DNA from: Lunularia cruciata
Taxonomy: Eukaryota > Streptophyta > Marchantiopsida > Lunulariales > Lunulariaceae
NCBI GenBank assembly: GCA_948567375.1
Contig: OX419755.1
Span: forward strand, 30,819,001-30,883,000
Direction: 5' to 3'
DNA: 64,000 nucleotides
In this document: positions 23,094-35,081 of the stretch, in pieces
Numbering within the stretch: position 1 is the stretch's first letter
Layout of the letters: every line of letters starts with the position of its first letter
Program-made: the position numbers and the translations under genes
Notes under the pieces: model-generated
Told to the model about the DNA's origin: nothing
The model's database searches: none
The model's input: only the letters and a program-made list of their open reading frames with translations

Positions 23094-23785
23094 TGTAATA
23101 CCCATTTGTGCATGTGTGTGGTATTGTGATATTTAGCTTGGTATTATAAATACTTGAGAAATATTATTTATATATAGATAAAGGATAGTTCTACATTAAT
23201 CATGATTAGCAAAAGTTAGTCAACGCTAAGATAGTGGGGACCTTACTTTAGAGGAAGTGGAAAAGATGAGCACCACTATTTTGAATTCTAGTGTGTTGAC
23301 TTGGTATTATTCCTCAGTGTTTGGCTTTGAGGAAAGAGTTGAGAACTTTTGGGTCTGCAAGCCTTTTGTTTTGAATTCTTTTATAGTCCAAGGATAGCCC
23401 ATGTGAAAGAATCCTTGACTTAGTGGTTGGGTCAAGATAAGATCACATACTTAGTGGAATATGCCCATGTGGATGGATATTCCTTTATACTTTTTTGACA
23501 TTACTTGACTTTTAGCCTAGTAACTTGAGTTACTATGGTAAATAGTAACTTTAGTGCGTAACTATTTCACAAGTATATAAACAAGGGGTGAGGAGGTACT
23601 TATTATCCTTTCATTTGCAACTACCTCTCTCTCATCAAGTTCACTAATGAGCAATGCCTTGAGTATTGGAGTGTTATCCTTGGAGGACTATGATGGAGTT
23701 GGGGTCCTTTGCCTTCTTAGTCCATGGTGTGTTACCATAATACCTATTAGAGGTTCATCTTGAGTGAGAGACAAGCCAACTCACA
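23094..23785 (+). repeat. 5' LTR of family B copy B-II
   Basis: It starts TGTAATACCCATTTG and ends CAACTCACA, 692 bp. The region after it, TGGTTTTGTTATCAGGACC at 23790-23808, is the PBS with four changes from the B-III form. Confidence 0.88.
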
Positions 23786-24643
23786 TTTTTGGTTTTGTTA
23801 TCAGGACCTCTCTAGAAGGCAAGATAATGTTCCGAATACAATTCTATATTAGACAGAAGGAAGCTATGAGAGCTCCCTTGGAGAGAACTTTAGGGGAGGA
23901 GAGGGCTGAACTTATGTTAGAGAACTTGGACCCATTTTTATATCATGTATTTCATTATCATGTCTTTGAGGTGATTTTGTACATCTTGTACACATGAGAG
24001 GATTTGGAAAGATTGTGTGAGGTGGATTGCAGATTTTGGGGATTAAGGTGATTTTGGGCAAAATTTCAAGTTTGAGATCTGGACTTGAAATTTCTAAACA
24101 TGATATCTTGGGTTATCTTTCAGGTGGCACACTTGAAATTATTTTGAGAGCTACTATGCGCGTTGGGCTAGATTTTTTGAAAGTTGATAGGGCAAATTGC
24201 TCCCGCAACTACATGCACTTTGGAAAATTGTCTAGAGTCTACCACTTCTTCAATTTCAGTGGATTTTGTGAAAATTTTGAAGAAAATTAAGTGTATTTTA
24301 TTTCACCTATTGACACAAAAATTGGAAAGAGATCATTCTTGAAAAGAGAATTATAAGGTTTTAAAGTGAGGGGGTTGGTTTTCAGACCAAATCTGAAATA
24401 TGTGTGCTAAATAGAAAGGTGCCTAAGCTAAATGGCTTGATGAAAAGATCTGAAATTTTTCCAATGAGGGATGTACTGGAGTTGTAATCGAGTGTGAAAA
24501 ATTTCAAAGGACTGTGATATACTAGTTGAGAGATTTGATTGACATTGTGAGGAGAGGTCAATTCTGCAAAGTTGAGATCTCACGCATGAGGAGTGTGAGA
24601 GTAACAAAAAGAATGTTTGAGTGTTTAGACTCATCTTGGGATC
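23786..24643 (+). other. Leader of family B copy B-II
   Basis: It contains the same two short frames as the other copies: 23764-23997, from the LTR through the PBS to EVILYILYT, and 24027-24290 with RSGLEISKHDILGYLS. Both are still open here although this copy is diverged. Confidence 0.45.
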
Positions 24644-25119
24644 ATGGAGTGTCACCAAGAGTGGAAATTGAGGCTATGCAAGATTCCCTAAGGGTTTGAG
24701 GTGATTTTAGAGGTGGATTTGAGGAAAAGAGAGTTTAGAATAGAATTTGAAACGAGTGTTGAGAGGATCAAAAACCTATACCACTTGGAGAAAGAATGAG
24801 TCTAAGTGCTTTTTATGTGGAGAGAAGAGACATAAGGCAATTTCATGTCCATTGAATTTTGAGAGCAAGATATTGAGTGAAAGGAGAGACTTACCTGACT
24901 TGGGTTTGCATGTTGGACCTCCTTCACCAAGACTAGGAGGGAGAAGATCTAAGACCAACGAGTTATATGGGAGCTTTGTGGAGTGGAAAGACTTCCAAAA
25001 GGACATGATTGTAGTGGAGTAAGAGATGTTTTGGAAACTTATGTGAGTGAAGGATCTTAGAGAGGGTCTTAGTAAAATTATAGAAATACTACCACCTTAA
25101 TCAACTAATTCTCAAGATT
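24644..25119 (+). pseudogene. ORF0 of family B copy B-II, broken
   Basis: The frame begins MECHQEWKLRLCKIP and soon meets a stop. A second frame from 24747 carries the intact knuckle CFLCGEKRHKAISC and the Arg/Ser linker GLHVGPPSPRLGGRRSK. The second Cys/His cluster is disrupted. Compared with 11212-11685 it shows stops and at least one frameshift. Confidence 0.6.
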
Positions 25120-25934
25120 AGTGATTGAGATAATCTTTCAACTTATGGATAAACTATCCATGAGAGTTTGATTAATATGCACTCTAGGATTTGATGTTGC
25201 CATAGAAATCTTGGAGCAACCTGAACCTTTTTTGTTTCATATGGTAGATTATTCTCAAATGGTGTAAGTCATGTACATACTCTATTAGTTTTAGAGTGAG
25301 AGATAAGAAAAGAGAAAAGAAAAATTGAGAGAAAACAAAGATAGTGAGAGGTTAAGATGGGGAAACTTTTGGTCTTCTTTGGCAAGGATGGAGAAGATGT
25401 GGAGGCCTTTGTGAGAGACTTCAAGAGAACTTGCATAGGAAAAAAGAGAGGAGGAAGAATGAGTGGGTCTTATTATTACCAGATTTCTTTGAGGATGCAA
25501 CACTTACAAGTACGAGTCAGAATACCAAAAGAGAGAGAGGAGAGATGGGCAAGAAGAGTCTTGGGAGAGTTTGACTTCAACACTCATTGAGAACTTTCTT
25601 CCTGATGAGAGTTATGAGAGATTGATGAGTGAGGGTACCTTTCTCAAACAAGGAGATGGAGAGAAAGTGAGAATCTATGTGGAAAGAGTGGAAAAGTAAA
25701 AGTCTAGATTTTGCATAGTGTTGAGGAAAGGTAGAGATGATGTGGAGACCACTATGATTGGCATAGGGGCCATGCTCACCAAGAATTTTGTGGGAGGATT
25801 GAGATCACAAGTTAGAAGCAAAGTGAGATATGAGAAACCTTCTTCTAAGGTTGAAGCTATCAAGATCACAATTTTTATGGAGGAGAGTTTGGAAGGGGAT
25901 TAAAGTGATTTGGTGGTGAAAGAGGTTGTGCATC

Positions 25935-26107
25935 CTCCTCAAGGTTACAAGTATAGTGGATCCTTTGGTAGGAGTGCAAGAACTGGAGCACCACAAGTAA
26001 CTTGTGGTTGCACCACAAGTTACTACTTGTGGTGCAACCCTTATCACCAAAGTATCAAAAATTCCACCATACTTGTAACCTTTTTGCTCTAGTTCTTGCA
26101 CTCCTAT
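25935..26107. repeat. Inverted duplication (fold-back) inside gag
   Basis: The right arm, about 26015-26090, is the reverse complement of the gag segment that reads GYKYGG...TLV.RVAPQVV. The minus strand therefore encodes that same peptide a second time. A further inverted pair joins the TAGGAGTGCAAGAACT stretch near 25970 to the AGTTCTTGCACTCCTA stretch at 26092-26107. The unrearranged order is seen at 45841-45935. Confidence 0.75.
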
Positions 26108-28000
26108 TGTGGTACACACATTTTTCATTTTGGACGAGTTTTGAAGAAGAAGTGCCTTGTTGAAACCAAATTGAAACCAAATGGAGAAGAAATGAGTGGA
26201 AACTTGTGTTTTGATCAGACTTTAGGAAGTCAATTTTATGTAAGAGGAAGAATGACTCAGACTGGATCAAACTTGAAGAAGCTTACTTCGTGTTAGAGGA
26301 GGGAAAAACTCGGATTAGACTTCAAAAGAGAAATAAAAGTGGCAGGTCAGGATTCTTGCGGGGACCATATCTCAGTGACCACAACTCCAAATCAAGCGTG
26401 TTATACCTCGTTGGAAGCGTCTTGTTCAGGGCTTTCCATTGACACCAAAATCGCAAAGTTTGGAGGTCTTTAGAAGAAGTTACAAGCATTTGAAGTTTCT
26501 AGAGTAAGTGTACTTTGGGTCAAAGTGTCTTCGGGTCAATGTGACTTCGGATTTCGTACTTCGTACTTCGGGTTTACATGACTTCGGGTCATAAGACTTC
26601 ACCTCAAGATGAAAATGACTAAATCAGAGGTAGCCGGACCTTGGAGTGCAATGAAGATGTTTTTGGGAGTTTTGCCAGAGGGATCAGAGGAAGTTAGAGT
26701 AGAGAAAGAAGATAGTTAGGATACACATGACTTCGATTTCAGTTCTAATTGAAGATGGAACCTGAATTGACGGAGAAGTAGCAGTAGTGAATAAACCCGA
26801 AGTGCAGGATTAGACTGTAAGTGTCTTCGGGTTAGTAACATGAGTGATTAGGGGAAAGTGGATTACAAATTGAAGGTGTAGATAGTGTATACATGCTTTC
26901 AATTACAATTCTTGATGATGACATAATAGAATTAGTAAAAGAATTGATAGTAGTTAGACTTGAGGTAAGAGAGATAGAAGTGGAGATGTCTTCGGATTTG
27001 ACATTTGACACTTTAGAGAAGAGTGGGTCGGGAGATAAAGATTTAGAAGGCTTAACTATGATAGGAATTTCATATTAGGAAGGAGAAATGTTAAAATTAA
27101 TGGAGGAATTAGGAGTTGTGAAACCCGAGGACAGAATAGTAGGAAGTAAGATTACTTTGGGTTCGGGTTTGAAAGCCGAGGAAGAAGTAGACATCGGATC
27201 GGATTAGTAACCGATTTGAGATTTGAAGGGGCAGATATAAAAGGTTGCATTGTCATTTCGGATCTGCAGGTTAGAACAGTTGTTGTAGAAATGGTATAGT
27301 TGTTAGAACTATCGATTTGTTCACTATTTAAGAGTGGCATTCGCAGGAAATTGTTGTTCAGTGCTCATTATTTCTGAGAATAGATAAAGCAAAGTGCTAT
27401 GAAGTAGTGCTCGTCGCTTGAGCTTGATTCCGAGTATCAACTTTGTAATTGTGTTTGTGAATGTTTGGAGAAATTCAAAGTGCAAGTCAGAGTGCTTGTT
27501 GGATGTTGGATTCCACAGCCTTGATCTTCATTTGTGTGTTTGATCCTGAGTGAAGTGCAATTGAAGCAATGCGTTGACAGATCTGAGAGGAATTGTAGTG
27601 TTGGTAGTATTTTGCGTTTATGAGTACAGTGTGAGGTTGATGTGAAGCAATTTTGATCGAGGAAGTTGTGCCTTCAGTGGAGGGGTAGAACACAATTCTG
27701 AGGCAAAGTCGTTTTGCAGTGAAGTGCCATTTTTGGGAGAGCCTGAATCATCACAATCAAGATTGTTTGGAAATAATTGATGGAGTTGTGATTAAGGAGT
27801 GTGAATTTATGACAAGACTGCGAGTCAGTGCTTGTTACTCTCTTCTGGGTGTGGTTTCTACCTGAGAGACTAAAGAAGAACTCAAGAAGAACTGAAATTG
27901 TTACTTTGCTTCGTATTTGGACATTTCTGACTCGTATCTCTGTGGGAATGAACTTTACTTACCCGATTACCGCAAAAGTGATATTTTCCGGGTTGTCACA
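26108..28000 (+). mobile_element. Short-form solo LTR of family A (1893 bp)
   Basis: It runs from TGTGGTACACAC to GGGTTGTCACA with flanks CCTAT (26103-26107) and CCTAC (28001-28005), a 5-bp target duplication with one mismatch. Its ends match the long LTR, but the N-terminal domain, linker and most of the coiled coil of the LTR protein are absent. The same short structure recurs at 30652-32567. Only one LTR is present, so this is a solo LTR. Confidence 0.88.
26893..27207 (+). pseudogene. C-terminal tail of the LTR protein in a short-form LTR
   Basis: The frame encodes a roughly 105-codon remnant: LDDDIIELVKELIVV, LTFDTLEKSGSGDKDLEG and a tail ending EEEVDIGSD. It corresponds to the last eighth of the LTR protein. 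One internal TAG interrupts it (near 27076). Confidence 0.6.
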
Positions 28001-28589
28001 CCTACCAAAGGATCGACTTCAAACCATCACTAAACAACTTGTAGATCTCAAGATCAATATAATGCAACTATGGGAGAAGAGAGAAGTGGATCAAAATGTG
28101 GGGAGAGGGCCTAAGAGTTATGGAAGTAATTCATATAGAGGAGGCCAACCAACCAACAATTTCAATGAGAGAAATTGTTTTGGTTGTGGAGGAAGAGGCC
28201 ATATCCAAAGGAATTGCCTAAATTCTACCTACCATGGAGGAAGAGATTATGAGGGAGCAAATAGGAGGAAAAAAGGAGGTAGTGAAACCCAAGTGGCTCC
28301 TAATCCACTCAAAGGTAAGGAGATATCATCTTTAGATTTGGTTGAGAGCAAGTATGAGAAGGGAGAGTGCTCAAACTCCAAGAGTCTTTATTTGGAGCTT
28401 TTGGCACAAGAGAAGAAAAGAGCTTGTTTTGCAAAGGATGTGCACTCTTCTCAAGGATTTACTCTTAGCAAGGATACCCCTATATCTACTAGGAGCTGTT
28501 GCACCTCACCACCATCAAGAACAAAGACTCCAAGAAAGAAGTTGAGGATGGAGGACTTCTTGATCTCCAAGCAACAATAGAACTATAAT

Positions 28590-29475
28590 GTGTTGGAGGA
28601 TGTTGGTAGTCATAAGACTACCATCACAATGGGCCAATTGATTGCTTTGAACCCTAACTTGAGAAAAGAGCTTAGAGGTGGTTTGAGTTCTCCAAGGAGC
28701 AAGAGGAAAAAGAAAGCAAAAGCTCCAATATCAATGGGGGTGGTGGATGCCACCAACACCATGGGAGGCTTGTGAGTATGCCTCCAAGATTGATGTGAGA
28801 GTGAATGGTCACAACATCAAGGATGCATTTGGTTGACAAAGGATCAGCAGTGAATGCCATGTCAAAAAGGTTGATGAAGAAGTTGGGTATGATACCCTCT
28901 AGACCTTCAACATTTGTGGTGAGCATGGAAAACAAGCAACAAGTTAAACCAGTAGGGGTGATGGATAAGGTGACAATTTTAATTATGGGAGTTCAAAACC
29001 TCATGACTTTCCAAGTCTTGAAGGATTCAAGCTATGATTTGCTTCTTGGGAGGCCATGGTTGAGAGCTGAACGCTCAACTGATCAATGGCACAAAGGGTA
29101 CTTGAGGATTGGACCATCAAACCATAGAGTCACAATTCCAATCACTAACACCACCAACATTTCACATTCAGATACACTATCTTCTGATTATTGGGAATCA
29201 GATTCAGAAGAAGGAGGTTCAAGTGTGGACACAAGCATGGAGGAAGAGACGTTCTTGGAGGATGATGAATCTGAATCTGATTCAAATATGTATCTCTTGT
29301 GTGCTATGGATTTTGCACCCAAGCTAGAGGTTTTGACGGACCTACTAAATCACCATTGGCACTTGAAGAGATAGAAAGGAGGTTATCTACTCTCAAATAT
29401 GGTCCAAATGTTACCAAGGAGGAGAATGTGAGATTTGAGGAGATTTTATGCAAGTTCATTCATGTGTTTGCTTTT
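28590..29475 (+). pseudogene. Family B protease and pol start of copy B-II
   Basis: Reading frame pieces give VGSHKTTITMGQLIALNP, the protease region KGSAVNAMSKRLMKKLG and LLLGRPWLRAERST, then the acidic linker with SSDYWESDSEE. A frameshift at about 28830 alters the DGGS active-site spelling. The gene stops at FIHVFAF, where a family A LTR (29476) begins. RT and integrase are not present. Confidence 0.8.
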
Positions 29476-29788
29476 TGTGACAACTTGGTAAATATCACTT
29501 TTGCGGTAATCTGGTTAGTAAAGTTTGTTCCCACAAAGATAAGATTCAGAATTGGTCAAATACAAAATTAAATAGTAACAAGTAGTTCTTCTTGATTGCA
29601 TCTTTAATCTTTTAGGTAGAAACTACACCTAGAAGAGAGTAACAAGCACTGACTTGCAGTCTCGTCACAATAATTTGTCACCCATAATCACAAATCATTC
29701 AATTTTGTCCAAACAAACTTGATTGTGATGATTTAGTGCTTCTTAAAAATGACTACTTCATTGCAAAACAACTTTTCTTTAGAATTGT
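29476..29788 (-). mobile_element. Family A LTR fragment (outer copy, split)
   Basis: It begins TGTGACAACTTGG within family B pol and follows the R/U5 part of the LTR up to AGAATTGT. Here the complete family A element (29789-56587) is inserted. The same LTR resumes for 13 bp at 56593-56605 (GTTCCACCCCTCT). Left flank CTTTT is a possible target duplication. Confidence 0.82.
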
Positions 29789-30651
29789 TGTGACAACCCG
29801 AAAAATATCACTTTTGCGGTAATCGGGTAAGTAAAGTTTGTTCCCGTAGAGATACGAGTCAGAATTGGTCAAATACAAAGTAAAGTAACAATTTCAGTTC
29901 TTCTTGAGTTCTTCTTTAGTCTCTCAGGTAGAAACCACATCCAGAAGAGAGTAACAAGCAATGACTTGCAGTCTTGTCACAAATTAACACTCCATAATTA
30001 CAACTCCAATTCTTTCCAAACAATCTTGATTGTGATGATTCAGGCTCTCCCAAAAACGGCACTTCACTACAAAACAACTTCGCCTCAAAATTGTGTTCCA
30101 CCCCTCCACTAAAGACACAACTTCCTTGATCGAAGTTGCTTCACATCAACTTTGCACTGCACTCACAAATGCAAAATACTACCAACACTACAATTCCTCT
30201 CAGATCTGTCAAGGCATTGCTTTGATTGCACTTCACTCAGGATCAAACGCACAGAATGAAGATCAAGGGTGTGGAATCCAACATCCAACAAGCACACTGA
30301 CTTGCACTTCAAATTTCTTCACACACTCAAAATTACAAACACAAAGTTGATACTTGGAATCAAGCTCGCGACGAGCACTGCTTCACAGCACTTCGCTTTA
30401 TCTATTCTCAGAAATTATGAGCACGGAACAACATCTGACTGAGAATGCCACTCTTAAATAGTGAAGCAATTGATAGTTCTAACAACTATACCGTTCTACA
30501 ACAACTGTTCTAACCTGCAGATCCGAAATGACAATGCACCTCTTCATATCTGCCTCTTCAAATCTCAAAATTGTTACTAATCTGATCCAATGTCTACTTT
30601 GTCATCGGCTTTCAAACCCAAATCCAAAGTAATTTTACTTCCTACTACTTT

Positions 30652-32567
30652 GGTGGTACCCACATTTTTCATTTTGGACGAGTTTAGAAGAAGAAATGCA
30701 TTGCTAAAACCAAATTGAAACCAAATGGAGAAGAAATGAGTGCAAACTTGTGTTTTGATCAGACCCTAGGAAGTCAATTTCATGTAAGAGGAAGAAGGGC
30801 TTGGTTTGGATCAGACCCGAAGAAGCTTACTTTGTGTCGAAGGAGGGAAAAACTCGGAGCAAACATTAAGGAGGGCAAACCCGAAGGAGAAATAGAAGTT
30901 GTAGGTTAGGATTCTTGTGGGGGCTATATCTTAGTGACCACAACTCCAAATCAAGCGTGTTATATCTCGTTGGAAACGTCTCGTTCAGGGCTTTCTATTG
31001 CCACCAAAATCTCAAATTTTGGAGGTGTGTAAAAGAAATTACAAGCATTTGAAGTTTCGAGAGTAGATGTACTTCGGGTCAAAGTGTCTTTGGGTCAATG
31101 TGACTTTGTACTTTGGACTTCATATTTTGTACTTCGGGTTTACATGACTTCGAGTCTAAAGACTTTACCTCAAGATGAAGATGACTAAATCAGAGGTAGC
31201 CAGACCTCGGAGTGCAGTGAAGGTGTTTTTGGGAGTTTTGCCAGAGGGATTAGAGGAAATTAGAGTAGGGAAAGAAGATAGTTAGGATACCTATGATTTC
31301 AATTTCAGTTCTGATTGAAGATATGATAAAAATTAAAGGAGAAATAACAGTAGTGAATAATCCCAAAGTGCAGTATCAGACAATAAGTGTCTTTGGGTTA
31401 ATAACATGAGTGATTAGTGGAAAATGGGTTACAAATTGAAGGTGTAGATAGTGTACCCATGCTTTCAATTACAATTCTTGATGATGACACAAAAGAATTA
31501 GTAAAGGAATTGATAGTAGTTAAACCCAAGGTAAGAGAGATAGGAGTGCAGGTGTCTTCGGATTTGACATTTGACACTTTAGAGAAGAGTGGGTTGAGAG
31601 ATAAAGATTTAGAAGGCTTAACTATGATAGGAATTTCATATCAGGAAGGAGAAATGTTAGAATTAGTGGAGGAATTAGGAGATCTGAAACCCGAGGACAG
31701 AGTAGTAGGAAGTAAGATTACTTTGGGGTCGAGTTTGAAAGCTGAAGAAGAAGTAGACATCGGATCGGAGTAAAAACAGATTTGAGATTTGAAGGGGCAG
31801 ATATGAAAGGTTGCATTGTCATATGGGATCTGTAGGTTAGAAGAGTTGTTGAAGAACGGTATAGTTGTTAGAACTGTCGATTGTTTCACTATTTAAGAGT
31901 GGCATTTGTAGTATTATGTTGTTCAGTGCTCATTATTTCTGAGAATAGATAAAGCAAAGTGCTGTGAAGCAGTGCTCGTCGCTTGAGCTTGATTCCGAGT
32001 ATCAACTTTGTGATTGTGTTTGTGAATGTTTGGAGAAATTTGAAGTGCAAGTCAGAGTGCTTGTTGGATGTTGGATTCCATAGCCTTGATCTTCATTCTG
32101 GGAGTTTGATCCTGGGTGAAGTGCAATCGAAGCAATGCATTGACAGATCTGAGAGGAATTGTAGTGTTGGTAGTATTCTGCTTTTGTGAGTGCAGTGCAA
32201 AGTTGATGTGAAGCAATTTTGATCGAGGAAGTTGTGCCTTTAGTGGAGGGGTGGAACACAATTCTGAGGCGAAGTTGTTTTGTAGTGAAGTGCCGTTTTT
32301 GGGAGAGCCTGAATCATCACAATCAAGATTGTTTGGAAAGAATTGAAGGATTTGTGATTAAGGAGTGTGAATTTGTGACAAGATTGCGAGGCAGTGCTTG
32401 TTACTCTCTTCTGGGTGTGGTTTCTACTTGAGAGATTAAAGACGCAACCAAGAAGAACTACATGTTACTGTTTGACTTTGTATTTGGACATTTCTGACTC
32501 TTATCTCTGCGAGAACAAACTTTACTTACCCGATTACCGCAAAAGTGATATTTGCCGGGTTGTCACA
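30652..32567 (+). mobile_element. Short-form solo LTR of family A (1916 bp)
   Basis: It starts GGTGGTACCCAC (first base changed from T) and ends GGGTTGTCACA. It is flanked by exact ACTTT duplications (30647-30651 and 32568-32572). The uninterrupted target is seen at 53660-53680. It shares the shortened structure of 26108-28000, so both descend from one shortened LTR type. A TATTTAAG box lies near 31890. Confidence 0.9.
31417..31773 (+). CDS. Open 118-codon tail of the LTR protein in the short LTR
   Basis: An open frame from ATG to TAA encodes LDDDTKELVKELIVVKPK, LTFDTLEKSGLRDKDLEG, ELVEELGDLKPEDRVV and EEEVDIGSE. It equals the end of the long LTR protein without the coiled coil. It is the least damaged version of this region. 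Whether it is translated is unknown; no extra domain is seen. Confidence 0.45.
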   Translation: MENGLQIEGVDSVPMLSITILDDDTKELVKELIVVKPKVREIGVQVSSDLTFDTLEKSGLRDKDLEGLTMIGISYQEGEMLELVEELGDLKPEDRVVGSKITLGSSLKAEEEVDIGSE

Positions 32568-35081
32568 ACTTTTTCCTCGGGTCTCATATCTTCTACATCT
32601 TCTACCAGATCCAATAATTCTCTTTCCTGATCTGAAATTGCACTAGTGGGTAATCTATCTAACTCTTCATCTCTTGACCCACTCTTCTCCAATGTCTCCA
32701 ATGGTAACTCCAAAGACATTTGTACTCCTATGTTATCTACTTTGGGTTTTGCTCTAACATCTTTCCGAAGCTTTTCTATCTCAATTTTCACTAAGTCTAA
32801 TCTAATTGAAATGTTATCCTCTACCTCTAAAATCTTTTTGTCTACACGAGTTCTGAGACTAATTAACAAGGCATTCATATCTTTATCCTTTGCTTGTCTT
32901 TGACTCGTCTCCTGCACCAACAACTTCAACTCGTGTAGCCTCGTCTCTTCAATCCAAATGCTGGCCTCTGTACTTAACATTGCATTCATTCGGAGGACTA
33001 TCTCTTTCAATGGCTCCAATCTTGTCTTTCTCTCACGTTCCCGATCTGCAAGCCAATCCTCTCGGTACATTGCCAACTCCGCCTTGAACTCGGCTTTCAC
33101 CGACTCCTTCTCCTTCTCCTTATGGACAACTCTCTCCTCGTGATTACAAAGTAATTCTTGTAATTGGTCTTCTTCTCTATATCGTGCCGCCAACTCTTGT
33201 TGCCAAAGTTGCTTCTTCTCCTTGATACTCTCCATCACCCTATTGAGCTCCTGATCCTTTGTAGCTACTCTCGCCATAGCATGGATTACTTCTACTCTTG
33301 AATCAGCAAACTACTGCTTCAAGATCTCATACTCAGCTACTTGTCTCTCCCTTGCTATGTCACTCTTCTTCACAAGATCCTCTTGATAATTTACTTCTCT
33401 CTTCAGGTCTTCAATTACCTAACTTCTCACTACTGCCTCCGCTCGTAGTGCTTCTCTTTCCTCCTCACCTCAGGTTATACTCTTCTTCAACTCCGAGTTC
33501 TCTTCTTCTAATCTCAATAATACCTGCAAAACAGTCTTCACCTCCGGCCATGTTGACTAGATTTCCTTCTTCTTGTGCTCCAACTTCACCAGCAATGGGC
33601 ACACCACTTCTTGCAGGTACTCCAGTCCATCACTGGCAACTACTTCAACCTGCGGAGTGATCTCCCTTCTTCCTTCTTGTTTGCCCGATACTCGCCTTTG
33701 TCTCTGCAATCTTTGTATCCGAATTGACGCCTCACTTCCCGAGCTTTCACTCACGTCGTCTTTTGCCTTACTCGGCTCCGCTTCACATTTCACCTTACGT
33801 CTTGAGCGAACTCCTCTCTGTACATTGATCTTCTTTCTTTTGGCCACAGTTACTTCATCTTCCAATTGAGTATTATCCTCGGCTTCAATTTCTGCCTGCA
33901 CTTCTTCTTCTTTGTATTCTTCTTCTGCAGCCGCCGGTGCTGATGTCATTTCTCCTCCATCACTGTTGCTACTTGTATCTCCACTCTGCAGCATTAGCTC
34001 AGGCTCCTCCTCGTGTTCCAAGTCTTCAGTTTTAAGCTTGGCATCACCTTCCGAGTCTTCATCATGACTCGATCACCACCATACCTTGCCTTGGGTTACC
34101 TCTCCGTGTCTTCTGAGGTTTCTTTGTGTCTTCGGCTTTGCCTTGCCGACTTCTTGTCTTCATAATTGGGGTACTCATTGCAACTCATTGCAATGTAGCT
34201 CTCAACTTTGTACCCATTCTTTGTCCGCTTTGACGAGAATGCATCTCTCACTTCTTGGGTTTCTTGAGCTATCTCTCCCTTCCCCAAGAACATGGCCCCC
34301 TGCTCTGAGCCTGCTCCCTTCCCAAGTACAAGTCTCCAATCCGACTCTATCCAACAAGCCGGATTTCCTCTCTTCCCTTCTTCCTCGGGTCCATTGAGAC
34401 ACTTGCTCTCAATGATTTCTGTCATGAAACCTAGAAAGCTCACATTCCAATTCCATGCCAAGAAAGTGATCCAAAGTCAGCTGAAGACTTCGATCCTAGC
34501 AATCACATCTAACCTCCAAATTGCATGATTTCTCACTGCAAATTCAGAGTTCTTCTTTCCTCCTCCCATTTCTTTTGCCTTCTCACTATCTCTCGATTTC
34601 ACTCTCATGACTTCTCCCTTATGCACTAACACAATTCCAACTCTATTTCCCTTCCCACGATCACCTACAAGATGACATCTCAACGGCGAAGGAAAATTAC
34701 TCTACATTTCGTCATTGCGAGTTCAATTTTTATAGAGTTGTGCTTCTTTGTCTTTCTTCACTTTGAGTTTGTACCAAGAAATTGCACCTCCTGCATGCAC
34801 CTATCATTGTCAATCAACCTTCGCGCGTATGGGCCGCTGGTTTTAAAACGGTCCCTGAATTTCTTGCCCCGATGAAAGGTTGTTAGACTGTCTTTGCCTC
34901 GGGTTGAGCTCCCTCCGATACAAAGACAATTTACTTCGGGTTGTATGTTGATAGGGCATTTCCGAGTACTTTGCCTTATGACCCGAAGTCACTTTACTTT
35001 GGGATTCATCCCGAAGACTCTTTTTTTTGCCTTCTTCAGCCATACAGGCACAATCCGACTTCTCTATACACTTCTTCTTCT

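Larger units (their letters stand above)
25357..28577 (+). pseudogene. Family B gag of copy B-II, split by a solo LTR
   Basis: It starts MGKLLVFFGKDGEDVEAFV, like the intact start at 45258. The retrotransposon-gag domain is readable in pieces (SKVRYEKPSSKVEAIKI) with frameshifts. A fold-back rearrangement covers 25935-26107 and the solo LTR occupies 26108-28000. Gag resumes at 28001 with PKDRLQTITKQLVDLKINI and the zinc knuckle NCFGCGGRGHIQRNC. The protein is the structural particle protein of the element. Confidence 0.82.
23094..29475 (+). mobile_element. Family B element, 5' part (copy B-II)
   Basis: A 5' LTR (23094-23785), PBS, leader, ORF0, gag, protease and the start of pol follow in order on the plus strand. 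The body is split by a short family A solo LTR (26108-28000). It ends at 29475 where another family A LTR interrupts it, at the place equal to 47402 in copy B-III. The rest of pol and the 3' LTR do not reappear in the window. The five bases before the LTR are TGGTA. This copy is more diverged than B-I and B-III, so it is older. Confidence 0.88.
30577..34707 (-). pseudogene. LTR protein in the 3' LTR, interrupted and deleted
   Basis: The ATG equivalent is at 34707-34705 and the stop at 30579-30577. The segments 34021-33557 and 33277-32568 keep one frame, with the acidic block SDGGEMTSAPAAAEEE and the coiled coil MARVATKDQELNRVMESI. The deletion at about 34185 removes the NGYKVES to HFYLGLNLL region, and a solo LTR (30652-32567) separates the last 25 codons. 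It corresponds to the version at 53594-56176. Confidence 0.7.
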
